Notes under the pieces: model-generated
What the model was told of the DNA's origin: nothing
Seen by the model: the letters and a program-made list of their open reading frames with translations, nothing else
Database searches by the model: none
From: Atopobiaceae bacterium UBA1367
Lineage (GTDB): Bacteria > Actinomycetota > Coriobacteriia > Coriobacteriales > Atopobiaceae
Length of the DNA stretch: 64,000 nt
Reading direction: 5' to 3'
Assembly: GCA_002305995.1 (NCBI GenBank)
Contig: DBRN01000012.1
Location: forward strand, 579,841 to 643,840
Position numbers and translations under genes: made by a program
Shown here: positions 17,170 through 25,749 of the stretch, one piece after another
How positions within the stretch are numbered: position 1 is the first letter of the stretch
Layout: each line of letters begins with the position of its first letter

Positions 17170-17778
17170 CTAGGCCGTCGCGTCGTCGCGCGCGCAGACC
17201 CACACGGACCCATCGCTGACCAGCACGTCCATGGGTACGTCATGGTCGTCATGGGGCAGCGGATTGCTGCTGATGCGCATGCTGCGCACCAAGCCGATCT
17301 TGAGGCCAGGGTAGTCGGCCAGGAAGTTGTCATAGTAGCCCGCCCCATAGCCGATGCGGTAGCCCTCGGCATCGAAGACGAGCCCGGGCACCAGGCAGAT
17401 GGAGTTGGCAAGGTCCGCCTCGTCCACGGGCGTGCAGGAAGCCGGATCCGGCTCAAGCACGCCACGGGAACCCGCCCTCATGCCCTCGAGCGTATCGATC
17501 TCGTAGAAGACGAGCCGTCCCCTATCGCAAACGGGAACGGCCACGCGCTTGCCGTCCTCCCATGCTCGCTCGATGATCTGGGTGGTGTCCATCTCGTTGC
17601 GATAGGTGACGTACGCGAGCACCAGCGGCGCGGCACGGTAGGCGGCCATGGCCGTGAGGTGGATGCGGACCTCCCTGTCAACACGCTCGGCATGGCTGGG
17701 TGACAGTTGCGTCTCGACTGCCTGATAAGCACTCCGAAGTGCGCTCTTACTCGCATCCTCACCGTACGTGCTCGCCAT
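17170..17778 (-). CDS. 5-formyltetrahydrofolate cyclo-ligase family protein
   Basis: ATP-dependent conversion of 5-formyl-THF to 5,10-methenyl-THF in one-carbon metabolism. 202 residues, normal size. The signature glycine-rich motif GYGAGYYDNFL near residue 145 and the N-terminal basic SALRSAYQ segment are present, with VPVCD and LVPGLVFD in between. GGAGAG is well spaced before the ATG. It lies downstream of trpS on the same strand, 177 bases away. Confidence 0.92.
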   Translation of the reverse strand: MASTYGEDASKSALRSAYQAVETQLSPSHAERVDREVRIHLTAMAAYRAAPLVLAYVTYRNEMDTTQIIERAWEDGKRVAVPVCDRGRLVFYEIDTLEGMRAGSRGVLEPDPASCTPVDEADLANSICLVPGLVFDAEGYRIGYGAGYYDNFLADYPGLKIGLVRSMRISSNPLPHDDHDVPMDVLVSDGSVWVCARDDATA

Positions 17779-17955
17779 GGCAGCTCTCCAATCTGTCGAC
17801 GTACCAAGTGTAGCGGAGTGTGGCGCATGATGTGGTCAGATGACAAGGGTTATCGTTTCCACACGGAGCGGGGATGTCACAGGAACCAGCCCCGATGCGG
17901 GCGTGAGGCCGGCGGTGCGGGACGCTACGCCCCGTCCCAGGCTCGCACGCGCACC

Positions 17956-19008
17956 TTAATAGACCATGCCCATCGCCTCGCGCACCTCCGCGAGCGTCTG
18001 CTCGGCGATCTCGTTCGCGCGGCGGTTCCCGTCATGCAGCACGTCCTTGACGTAGTCGAGGTCCCTCTCGTAGCGGTGCCTTCGCTCGCGGATGGGGGCG
18101 AAGTAGCCGTTGACCGCCTCGGTGACGAGCTGCTTGAGCTGTCCGGCACCACCGTCGCCGATCTCGGCCGCAAGCTCGGCGGGATTGCGGCCGAGGCAGA
18201 TGCCGGCCGTCGTGAGCAGGGCGGACACGCCCGGGCGACCCTCGGGGTCAAAGGTGATGCGACGCTCGGAGTCCGTGCGGGACTTCCTGATGAGCTTCGC
18301 GGTCTCCTGCTCCGTCATGGAGATCGAGATGGCGTTCCCATAGCTCTTGCTCATCTTGCGGCCGTCGAGGCCGGGGATGAGCGGGGTCGAGGTGAGCAGG
18401 CCCGCCACGTCGGGGAACACCCTGCCATACCGCTCGTTGAAGCGGCGCGCTATCTTGGCCGTCACCTCGATGTGCGGCAGCTGGTCGCGCCCCACGGGAA
18501 CGACGTTTCCCTTACAAAACAGGATGTCACACGCCTGGTGCACCGGATAGGTGAGCAGCAGGCCCGTGAGGGAGTGGCCCGACGCCTCCATCTCCGCCTT
18601 CACCGTGGGATTGCGCTGCAGCTCGGCCTCGGAGACGAGGGAGAGGAACGGCAGCATGAGCTGATTGGCGGCGGGCACGGCAGAGTGCGTGAAGATCATC
18701 GTCTGGGCGGGGTCGATGCCACAGGCGAGGTAGTCCATGACCATGTGGTAGACGTTGTCCCGGATGTGCTCCGTGGTGTCGCGATCGGTGATCACCTGGT
18801 AGTCGGCGATGATGATGTTGGTCCTGATGCCGAGGCCCTGCAGGCGGACGCGCTCCACCAGCGTGCCAAAGTAGTGGCCCAGGTGCAGGCGTCCGGTGGG
18901 GCGGTCGCCCGTGAGCATCGTGTAGCGCCCGACATTGCCTGCGGCGATATCCTCTTGAATCCGGTTGGAGCGGCGCAGTGCCGCCTCGTAGCTTCCCCCG
19001 TTGGGCAT
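17956..19008 (-). CDS. trpS: tryptophanyl-tRNA synthetase
   Basis: Charges tRNA-Trp. 350 residues. Class I signatures: the HIGH-like motif GRLHLGHYFG near residue 38 and KMSKS in GRKMSKSYGN. AAAGGACCCTCC before the ATG at 19008 supports this start over an upstream in-frame codon. No T-box structure is evident upstream. Confidence 0.96.
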   Translation of the reverse strand: MPNGGSYEAALRRSNRIQEDIAAGNVGRYTMLTGDRPTGRLHLGHYFGTLVERVRLQGLGIRTNIIIADYQVITDRDTTEHIRDNVYHMVMDYLACGIDPAQTMIFTHSAVPAANQLMLPFLSLVSEAELQRNPTVKAEMEASGHSLTGLLLTYPVHQACDILFCKGNVVPVGRDQLPHIEVTAKIARRFNERYGRVFPDVAGLLTSTPLIPGLDGRKMSKSYGNAISISMTEQETAKLIRKSRTDSERRITFDPEGRPGVSALLTTAGICLGRNPAELAAEIGDGGAGQLKQLVTEAVNGYFAPIRERRHRYERDLDYVKDVLHDGNRRANEIAEQTLAEVREAMGMVY

Positions 19009-19110
19009 GGAGGGTCCTTTCGCCTCGTCCGTTCGCACGACGTCCCATGGTAGCGCACTCGAACGCCCACAACCAGCCGGATGCGACCGACATGTGAGTT
19101 GGTGACAGGA

Positions 19111-19136
19111 GAGGGGCCACCCGAAGGCGGCCCCTC
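19111..19136 (-). terminator. hairpin after the arcD-like gene
   Basis: GAGGGGCC (19111-19118) pairs with GGCCCCTC (19129-19136). It sits between the transporter stop and trpS. No U-tract follows, so efficiency is uncertain. Confidence 0.45.
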
Positions 19137-19160
19137 AGCCCAGCCGATAGGGACGGATCC

Positions 19161-20630
19161 CTAGAGGACCATGAAGGCGACCGTGAGGATGACCATGCAG
19201 GCCACGGAGAGGGCCAGGATGATCTTGGCGCAGAACTTGACCCACGTGGAGTACTCGATGCGCGAGAGGGCCAGGCCGCCCATGATGGCACCGGAGGTCG
19301 GGGTGATCAGGTTGACCACGCCGGAGGCGGCGCAGAAGGTCATGACCATGACGGACGGGTTGAAGCCAAGCTGCTGGGCCAGCGGCCCCATGATGGGCAT
19401 GGACACGCCTGCCATGCCGGAGGTCGAGGGGATGAGGAAGGACAGCAGGAAGTACAGCAGGTAGGAGCCGATCGAGAAGAGGATGCCCGACGTGCCGGCA
19501 AGGGCGGTGGAGGCGGCGGAGAGCACGTACATGTCGAGGCCGGTGGCCGCCATCAGGACGGAGACGCCACGAGCCAGGGCAATGACCATGACGACGGACA
19601 TCATGTCGCCAGCGCCGGCCATGAACTCGTCGACGATCTCATGCTCGCTCATGCCACCGACGATGCCGATGACGATACCGAGCAGCAGGAACCACGTGGT
19701 GGCCTCCTGGAAGTACCACTGGCCCAGAGGCACGCCGGTCAGGAAGCTGGACCAGCTGTGTCCGTCGGGGTCGAAGCCAGGGTTGAACCAGTCGAAGCCG
19801 AGGTCCTCCCACGGAATGAAGGAGATGATCATGACGATGAACGCCAGGGCGAAGAGCACCAGGACACCCTTCTGCTTGCCGGTGAGGACGGCGTCACCCT
19901 GCTCGGAGGCGGCACCGTACTGGGCCTTGGCGCTCTCGGTCTCGCTGGCGGACATGAGGGTGCGGCTGGGATCGGCCTTCACCCGCTTGGCGTACTGGAG
20001 CACGAAGAAGACGGCGAGGAGGTACGAGGCGAGCAGCAGGATGAGACCGAGGCCGATGAAGATGGCCTGGTTGCCCTTGATGCCGACACCGTCAAGGGAG
20101 GCGGCAGCGGCGCCGACGGCGAAGGGGTTGACGGTGGAGCCGAGGCAGCCGACGCCGGCACCCAGCAGCACCATCATGGCACCGGTGAGGGAGTCGAAGC
20201 CCGCAGCCATCATCGTCGCGGACAGCAGCGCGTAGAACCCGACGGTCTCCTCGCACATGCCGTAGGTGGTGCCGCCCAGGGCGAAGAGGCCCATGAGAAT
20301 GGGGATGAGCCTGAGCTCGTTGCCCCCCATCTTCTTGACGAGCACCGCGATGCCGTCGACGATGGCGTTGGTCTTGTTGACGATTCCGAGAAATCCGCCG
20401 AGAACCATGACGAACAGGCACACGTCGATGGCGTCTGCGAAGCCACGCACAGGCGACATCATGAAGTCGGAGAGCGTGGCCGCGATGACGGAGCCCTCCT
20501 CGTCATTGATCGTGTAGGAGGCGCCGTTCAGCACGATGGTGAGGACGGCAACGACTGCCAGAAGAATGAGGATGATGGAGAAGCTGGTGAGCATCTCCCC
20601 CTTCTTCCTGGGTACTGCGGTATCTGCCAT
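19161..20630 (-). CDS. arcD: YfcC-family membrane transporter, probable arginine/ornithine exchanger
   Basis: 489 residues with about 12 hydrophobic segments and a charged cytoplasmic loop near 240-290. Family traits include GGTTYGMCEE and STVNPFAVG in the first half and IPSTSGMAG and NLITPTSGA in the second: the paired hairpin repeats of the C4-dicarboxylate/YfcC superfamily. Members beside arginine deiminase genes serve as the arginine/ornithine antiporter, and arcA and arcB are directly upstream. The substrate is inferred from this context. AAGGAG nine bases upstream supports the ATG. A motif shared with arcA lies 136 bases before the start. Confidence 0.82.
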   Translation of the reverse strand: MADTAVPRKKGEMLTSFSIILILLAVVAVLTIVLNGASYTINDEEGSVIAATLSDFMMSPVRGFADAIDVCLFVMVLGGFLGIVNKTNAIVDGIAVLVKKMGGNELRLIPILMGLFALGGTTYGMCEETVGFYALLSATMMAAGFDSLTGAMMVLLGAGVGCLGSTVNPFAVGAAAASLDGVGIKGNQAIFIGLGLILLLASYLLAVFFVLQYAKRVKADPSRTLMSASETESAKAQYGAASEQGDAVLTGKQKGVLVLFALAFIVMIISFIPWEDLGFDWFNPGFDPDGHSWSSFLTGVPLGQWYFQEATTWFLLLGIVIGIVGGMSEHEIVDEFMAGAGDMMSVVMVIALARGVSVLMAATGLDMYVLSAASTALAGTSGILFSIGSYLLYFLLSFLIPSTSGMAGVSMPIMGPLAQQLGFNPSVMVMTFCAASGVVNLITPTSGAIMGGLALSRIEYSTWVKFCAKIILALSVACMVILTVAFMVL

Positions 20631-20765
20631 TTCAGATACTCCTTTCGACACGAGGCGTACAGCCATGCGAAACCCTACCGAAACGAAATTGCGACACAAT
20701 GCACAATTTTCTAGGTACCAGCCTACGCCGAAATGTCTGCGTTGGCAAGGGCGAGTGAACAAATA
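20631..20765. other. arcD-like gene leader
   Basis: Moderately AT-rich 5' region of the transporter gene. It has a strong ribosome binding site at its proximal end, and GGTACC occurs near 20715. No riboswitch fold recognised. Confidence 0.3.
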
Positions 20766-20776
20766 TATCCAATAGT
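20766..20776 (-). promoter_or_regulatory. shared arc motif, copy upstream of the arcD-like gene
   Basis: ACTATTGGATA on the minus strand, 136 bases upstream of the transporter ATG. The identical 11-mer lies 129 bases upstream of arcA. The near-equal placement in front of two functionally linked genes suggests a common regulator or promoter element. Confidence 0.5.
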
Positions 20777-21001
20777 CGTGCTGTTTGGCACCGTTGGCCG
20801 ATTGGCGGGCTGGTCATGATTGCGGCATGTCAAAAAGGCAGAGCGGATTGACATTTTTCCATGTGAACGGCCAGATTTTGCAGACTGTGCTCCCGATCAC
20901 CCTCCTGTGAAGAGCGGTATGATCACCTTTCTGCAACTGCATCATTGTTCCTACATATCTGCTTATATGTATATACTATTGCAAATATGCGAAGCAGAAA
21001 G
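20777..21001. other. AT-rich spacer between arcB and the arcD-like gene
   Basis: Distinctly AT-rich against the surrounding GC-rich genes (for example ATATGTATATACTATTG near 20964). No gene recognised. It probably holds the transporter promoter. Confidence 0.4.
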
Positions 21002-21032
21002 CGACGGGGGACATTTGCATGCCCCCCCGTCG
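21002..21032 (-). terminator. terminator hairpin downstream of arcB
   Basis: CGACGGGGG (21002-21010) pairs with CCCCCGTCG (21024-21032). On the minus strand the stem is followed by CTTTCTGC. It separates arcAB from the transporter gene. Confidence 0.6.
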
Positions 21033-21132
21033 AACTCATCGAGATCCCCCGTGCCTCAGGCACATTCTGGGAGTCTGACCAACCGTCCCGCTGCCTTGGC
21101 ACGGGGCGCGGGCGACCAGCAGCGCGCCGGGC

Positions 21133-22128
21133 CTACTTGAGGGTCGCGTACATGACGGCCTTGATGGTGTGCATGCGGTTCTCGGCCTCGTCGAAGACCT
21201 TGGACTTGGGGCCCTCGAAGACCGCGTCCTCGACCTCCATCTCCGTGACGCCGAACTTCTCGGCGACGTCCTTGCCGATGGTGGTGTTGGTGTCGTGGAA
21301 GGAGGGCAGACAGTGCAGGAAGATGGAGTCCTTGTCGGTGAGGGCCATGAGCTCCTCGGTGACGCGATAGGCCTCGAGCTGGGCGATGCGCTCGGTCCAG
21401 ACCTCGTCGGGCTCGCCCATGGAGACCCACACGTCGGTGTAGACGACGTGTGCGCCGCCCATGCCCTCCCTGGGATCGTCGGTCAGGCTCACCGTGCAGC
21501 CGTTTGCCTCGGCGATGGGCCTGCAGGCCTCGATCACGTCATCGGTGGGCCAGCACTCCCGGGGTCCACAGGCGACGAAGTTCATGCCGAGCTTCGCGCA
21601 GACGACCATGAGGGAGCGGGCGACGTTGTTCTTGGCATCGCCCATGAAGACGAGGGTCTTGCCCTTGATGTCATAGTTGAAGTTCTCCTGGACCGTCAGG
21701 ATGTCGGCGAGCATCTGGGTGGGATGCCACAGGTCGGTCAGGCCGTTCCACACGGGAACGCCGGACTTCTCGGCAAGCTCGTCGACGTCGGACTGTGCGA
21801 AGCCGCGGAACTCGATGCCATCGTACATGCGCCCGAGCACGCGGGCGGTGTCCTCGATGGACTCCTTTTTGCCCATCTGCGACGAGCCGGGGTCGAGGTA
21901 GGTCACGCCCATGCCGAGGTCCATGGCGCCGACCTCGAACGCGCAGCGCGTGCGCGTGGAGGTCTTCTGGAACAGCAGGACGACGTTCTTGCCCTCGAGG
22001 TAGCGATGCGGGGTGCCCGTGCGCTTCAGATCCTTGAAGTTCCTCGAGAGTGTGAGCAGGTACTCGATCTCCTCGGTGGAGAAGTCGAGCAGGCGCAGGA
22101 AGCTGCGGCCAGAGAGATTGACGCCCAT
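21133..22128 (-). CDS. arcB: ornithine carbamoyltransferase (catabolic, arginine deiminase pathway)
   Basis: Phosphorolyses citrulline to ornithine and carbamoyl phosphate in arginine fermentation; the reverse reaction is anabolic. 331 residues. Carbamoyl-phosphate site STRTRCAFE near residue 57, HPTQMLAD near 136, MGDAKNN, and the ornithine-site HCLPSF near 275 are all present. The catabolic role is inferred from its place 125 bases after arcA and from the absence of arginine biosynthesis genes nearby. AAAGGA precedes the ATG. Confidence 0.94.
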   Translation of the reverse strand: MGVNLSGRSFLRLLDFSTEEIEYLLTLSRNFKDLKRTGTPHRYLEGKNVVLLFQKTSTRTRCAFEVGAMDLGMGVTYLDPGSSQMGKKESIEDTARVLGRMYDGIEFRGFAQSDVDELAEKSGVPVWNGLTDLWHPTQMLADILTVQENFNYDIKGKTLVFMGDAKNNVARSLMVVCAKLGMNFVACGPRECWPTDDVIEACRPIAEANGCTVSLTDDPREGMGGAHVVYTDVWVSMGEPDEVWTERIAQLEAYRVTEELMALTDKDSIFLHCLPSFHDTNTTIGKDVAEKFGVTEMEVEDAVFEGPKSKVFDEAENRMHTIKAVMYATLK

Positions 22129-22253
22129 GCGCTGGTTCCTTTCCGGTTTTCCCCGCGCCGTGCGGGGAGACGACAGACGAGACGATTGCCCGCCAGGGGG
22201 CTCGGGGACGGGTCACCCTCCCCGAGCCCTCTCGCGGGACAGGAGCCGAGGGC

Positions 22254-23501
22254 CTAGAGGTCCTCGCGCTCGAAGGGCATGCTCATGCAGCGCGGGCCGC
22301 CACGACCGCGGGACAGCTCGGCCGACGGGATGACGAGCAGGTCCAACCCCTCCTTGTAGAGGGCCTCGTTGGTGACGGAGTTGCGCTGGTACACGCAGAT
22401 CTTGCCCGGGGAGACGCACAGGGTGTTGGAGCCGTCGTTCCACTGCTCGCGCGCGGCCGCCGTCGGGTCGCCACCACCGCAGGGGATGAGTTGGACGGCG
22501 TCGATGTCGAGGGCCTTTGCGAGCACATGCTCCAGGGTGTCGATCATCTCCTCGATCTTGACCTCCCCCTCCGAGTCGCCCTTGGTGATCTTGAAGACCT
22601 GGAGGGTGCCCATGATGCCTGGATGGATGGTGAACTTGTCGACGTCGATCTGCGTGAACACGGTGTCGAGATGCATGAAGGCGCGCGAGACGGGGATGTT
22701 GAACGCATAGATGGTGTCGATCTCGGAGCCCTTGCCGCCCCAGAAGCAGTTCTGGGCGAGCTCGTCGATGGCAGCGGCCTGGGTGCGCTGCGAGATGCCG
22801 ACGGCGAGGGTATGGGCGTTGAGGTTCAGGACGTCGCCGCCCTCGATATGGTAGGAGGAGTTGCGGCGGTACCACAGCGGGGAGCGCTTGTACTCGGGAT
22901 GGTATTTGAAGATGAACTTGCCCAGCAGCGTCTCGCGATTGCGCGTGACGGAGTACATGTGGTTCAGCAGGGCACCCCTCCCCACGACCGCGAACGGATC
23001 ACGCGTGAAGTAGGTGTTGGGCATCGGGTCGATCAGCAGGTCGGTCTCGGAGTCCTGGTCCTGCCCGACGAGGTCGGTCAGCAGGGTGCTCGACGCAGAG
23101 GGAAGATCGACCTCGTTCTTGCGCAGGCCGGCGATGGACTTGTCGACGAACTCCTTGGTGTCGCGAATGGAGTACATGTACTCCTTGACGGCGGCGAGCA
23201 TGTTCTTGCCGCGCAGTCCCGACTCCTGCAGCCACTGCTCGGTGTACTCCTCGCGGGCACCGGGCTCGGCGTCGAGCGCCTCGGCGCAGAGCCTCTCGAG
23301 GTACAGGACCTCGGCTCCCTGCTCGCGCAGCACCTCGGCGAACCGGTCGTGCTCCTGCTGCGCGATCTCCAGGAAGGGGATGTCATCGAACAGGAGGCGC
23401 TCGAGGTCGTCGGGGGCGAGGTTCAGGAGCTCCTCGCCGGGACGGTGCAGCAGGACCTTCTTCAGAGGCCCGATCTCGCTGTGGACGTAAAGTCCCTTCA
23501 T
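22254..23501 (-). CDS. arcA: arginine deiminase
   Basis: Hydrolyses arginine to citrulline and ammonia, the first step of the ADI pathway, which yields ATP and raises pH. 415 residues. Guanidino-modifying enzyme motifs include FTRDPFAV, EGGDVL, HLDTVFT and the catalytic cysteine (about C405) in RGGPRCMSMPF. The start ATG with AAGGAGTGG upstream gives the expected MKGLYVHSEIG N-terminus; longer in-frame extensions have no support. arcC (carbamate kinase), which would recover ATP from carbamoyl phosphate, is not in the window. Confidence 0.95.
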   Translation of the reverse strand: MKGLYVHSEIGPLKKVLLHRPGEELLNLAPDDLERLLFDDIPFLEIAQQEHDRFAEVLREQGAEVLYLERLCAEALDAEPGAREEYTEQWLQESGLRGKNMLAAVKEYMYSIRDTKEFVDKSIAGLRKNEVDLPSASSTLLTDLVGQDQDSETDLLIDPMPNTYFTRDPFAVVGRGALLNHMYSVTRNRETLLGKFIFKYHPEYKRSPLWYRRNSSYHIEGGDVLNLNAHTLAVGISQRTQAAAIDELAQNCFWGGKGSEIDTIYAFNIPVSRAFMHLDTVFTQIDVDKFTIHPGIMGTLQVFKITKGDSEGEVKIEEMIDTLEHVLAKALDIDAVQLIPCGGGDPTAAAREQWNDGSNTLCVSPGKICVYQRNSVTNEALYKEGLDLLVIPSAELSRGRGGPRCMSMPFEREDL

Positions 23502-23612
23502 GATGCCCACCACTCCTTTCGTGCCGGACCCTCCGGCACTCGAACCGATACAGACCGTCGCCTGTCGTGCGCGCGCCCTCGCAAGAGTGGGGCCACGCAG
23601 GGCGAAAACGAT
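23502..23612. other. arcA 5' leader
   Basis: Untranslated region between the putative operator and arcA. Apart from the ribosome binding site nothing is recognised. Confidence 0.3.
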
Positions 23613-23640
23613 GTTACCATAGGTAACTGTATCCAATAGT
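23613..23640 (-). promoter_or_regulatory. putative arcA operator/promoter region
   Basis: A perfect inverted repeat GTTACC-ATA-GGTAAC (23613-23627) is followed by the 11-mer ACTATTGGATA (minus strand, 23630-23640) that also precedes the arcD-like gene. This is a likely regulator site; the protein is unknown, and it does not look like a classic ArgR box. Confidence 0.5.
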
Positions 23641-23960
23641 TATCTGAATGTGACCGCCTGGGGAACGCGGGTGCCTTGAGCGGTAGCAGTTAGCGGACAA
23701 GCGGTCTTCCCTTACGGAGAAGATGCTATCAATACGCAATCTATCTGGTATTTTCTGAATCCCATAAACGAATCTACCAAGGCGACAGCATGGGGCCAAC
23801 AGGGTTCAGGGATGATTGCCCCCGGCTTGTAACCGTAGAGAAATATACAGTAATTGAGATATATTAGCATATTTATGCTTGAATGATACTATCAGTGCAC
23901 TCATGTCGCAGCTGTGGGACGCATCGTCAGCGCCGATGGCCGCCATGTCCTACCGGCAAC
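23641..23960. other. AT-rich spacer upstream of arcA
   Basis: About 300 bases of unusually AT-rich sequence (for example GATATATTAGCATATTTATG near 23860) with no convincing gene on either strand. With the similar spacer at 20777-21001 it brackets arcAB. Confidence 0.4.
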
Positions 23961-24102
23961 CGTCCGCAGGTTTGTGGGAAGTGGGCGTCTCGGCGTTGCT
24001 GCATGCCGGCGAGCAGGATGACCGTCCGCAGGTTTGTGGGAAGTGGGCGTCTCGGCGTTGCTGCATGCCGGCGAGCAGGATGACCGTCCGCAGGCTTGTG
24101 GG
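23961..24102. repeat. 62-bp tandem repeat, two full units and a partial third
   Basis: Units start at 23961, 24023 and 24085, each with CGTCCGCAGGTTTGTGGG (third copy CTTG for TTTG). The first two units are identical over all 62 bases; the third diverges after about 20. It is intergenic, between the arc genes and rlmD. No coding function is seen in either strand. Confidence 0.9.
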
Positions 24103-24273
24103 GATGGGGCCAACCACCAGTTGGTAGAATCGTACGTCCGGAGGGCACGCTGGCGGCCAGGGAGACGTGGCAGGCACGCCCAGGCCTAGTGGCTCGCGTC
24201 CACCCTCATCCCCGAGCGTCTGGGAGCAGCGGCCCGACGCGCCCCTCCGCAAGTCGATGTCGATTGGAGTGCC

Positions 24274-25614
24274 ATGGCCGATGACACCCTGCTCAGGCTC
24301 ACCGTCGAGCGCATGTCCTACGGGGCCGACGCCATCGCGCGATCCGACGACGGGAAGACGGTCTTCGTCGCCGGTGGCGTGCCAGGTGACACGGTGATCG
24401 CGCGGGTGACCTCTGACGGCAGGACCTTTTCCCGCGCCGAGGTCATCGAGGTGGAGGATCCCTCCCCCATGCGCTCGACACCAGCCTGCCCGTACGCCGG
24501 CGCATGCGGGGGCTGCCCCTGGGCAGCGCTCTCGAGGGAAGGCCAGCTGGAGGCGAAGCGCTCCAACGTGGTCGATGCGCTCGTGCGCATAGGGCACCTG
24601 GACGTCGAGCGGGCAGAGGGGCTCGTCGAGCCCTGCGAGGCACCGGGCAGGGCGTGGGGATACCGCAACAAGGTGGAGCTCGCCTGCGAGCGCCGGGGTG
24701 GCAGGGCCCTTGTCGGCATGCACGATCGCACGGGCTCAGGCATCGTCAGGGTCGATGCCTGCGCGCTGCTTGGTGACGTGCGCCATGCCAAGCTGGTCAA
24801 GTCCGTCTCTGGAGCCCTCTCGTACCTCTCCGGCTCCCACGAGCTGGGCATAGACCGCGTGGGCATCCGCGTCTCGCGCCGCACGCGCGATGTCGAGGTG
24901 GCCCTCTGGACGTCACCCGGACCCTTCCCCCGCGCACAGGTCGCCAAGGTGCTTGGCGACGCGACCAGGGCGTCCTCCGTCGTGCGCGTGCTCTCCAAGG
25001 GACCTCGGAAGGCGCGCCGCGTGACCGGCGTGGAGCGCCTCTCGGGCAAGGGTCACTGGGAGGAGCGCCTGGGAGACGATCTGCTGACCATCTCCGCACC
25101 GTCGTTCTTCCAGGTGAACACCGACGGCGCCCAGCGGCTGGTGGAGCTCGTGTGCGAGGGCCTCCGGCTGTCGAAGGATGACGAGGCGATGGACCTCTAC
25201 TGCGGGGCCGGCACCTTCACGCTGCCGCTCGCGCGGCGCACCGCCTTCGTCTCTGCCGTCGAGTCGCAGGGCCCTGCCCTGCGCGACCTGCGCCGCAACC
25301 TCAAGCGGGCGCGGCTCCACAACGTGGATGCCGTGGGCGGCGACGCCGGCCGCGAGTTTCCCGACACCGACGCCGACGTCATCGTCGTCGATCCGCCGCG
25401 TGCCGGCCTGTCGGAGGAGGTCGTCGAGCGGCTCTGCGAGCAGCCTGCGCGCGCCATCGCCTACGTGAGCTGCGATCCCGCAACCCTGGCGCGCGACATC
25501 GCGCGCTTCGAGGCACAGGGCACCTTCGCGGCCGCATACGTCACGCCGGTCGACCTCTTCCCCCAGACCTTCCATGTGGAGACGGTGACCCTGATGACAC
25601 GGGTCAGGACATAG
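24274..25614 (+). CDS. rlmD: 23S rRNA (uracil-C5)-methyltransferase, RlmD/RumA type
   Basis: SAM-dependent RNA m5U methyltransferase. 446 residues: N-terminal TRAM domain (5-62), Fe-S cysteine cluster CPYAGACGGCPW (residues 72-83 with a later Cys), catalytic domain with FFQVNTDGAQ, SAM motif DLYCGAGTFTLPLA, VDPPRAGL and the catalytic cysteine in YVSCDPATLARD. The exact target uridine (747 or 1939) cannot be fixed by reading alone. Single-gene unit followed by an inverted repeat. Confidence 0.9.
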   Translation: MADDTLLRLTVERMSYGADAIARSDDGKTVFVAGGVPGDTVIARVTSDGRTFSRAEVIEVEDPSPMRSTPACPYAGACGGCPWAALSREGQLEAKRSNVVDALVRIGHLDVERAEGLVEPCEAPGRAWGYRNKVELACERRGGRALVGMHDRTGSGIVRVDACALLGDVRHAKLVKSVSGALSYLSGSHELGIDRVGIRVSRRTRDVEVALWTSPGPFPRAQVAKVLGDATRASSVVRVLSKGPRKARRVTGVERLSGKGHWEERLGDDLLTISAPSFFQVNTDGAQRLVELVCEGLRLSKDDEAMDLYCGAGTFTLPLARRTAFVSAVESQGPALRDLRRNLKRARLHNVDAVGGDAGREFPDTDADVIVVDPPRAGLSEEVVERLCEQPARAIAYVSCDPATLARDIARFEAQGTFAAAYVTPVDLFPQTFHVETVTLMTRVRT

Positions 25615-25627
25615 GTCCCCCTCCCAC

Positions 25628-25660
25628 AACTACCCATAACTGATTCGATTATGGGTAGTT
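25628..25660. repeat. 33-nt perfect inverted repeat, copy A
   Basis: AACTACCCATAA and TTATGGGTAGTT (12-bp perfect arms) around the 9-base spacer CTGATTCGA, fourteen bases after the rlmD stop. Much more AT-rich than its surroundings. It could terminate rlmD or be a protein site; no U-tract follows on either strand. Confidence 0.85.
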
Positions 25661-25710
25661 TCGAGAAGTACGGATCGCATGGCCTGCGACAAGTGCGCGT
25701 GCAATCGCCC

Positions 25711-25743
25711 AACTACCCATAATTGATATGGTTATGAGTAATT
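25711..25743. repeat. 33-nt inverted repeat, copy B
   Basis: Same left arm AACTACCCATAA and the same 9-base spacer length as copy A. The right arm TTATGAGTAATT differs at two positions. In minus-strand RNA both changes become G-U pairs, so the hairpin is kept only in that direction, the direction of the peptidase gene ending at 25750. Confidence 0.8.
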
Positions 25744-25749
25744 TTAGCC

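Noticed and set aside
23614..23799. 61-codon frame upstream of arcA as a leader peptide
   Set aside because: It overlaps the putative operator, has no ribosome binding site and no run of arginine codons expected of an attenuator.
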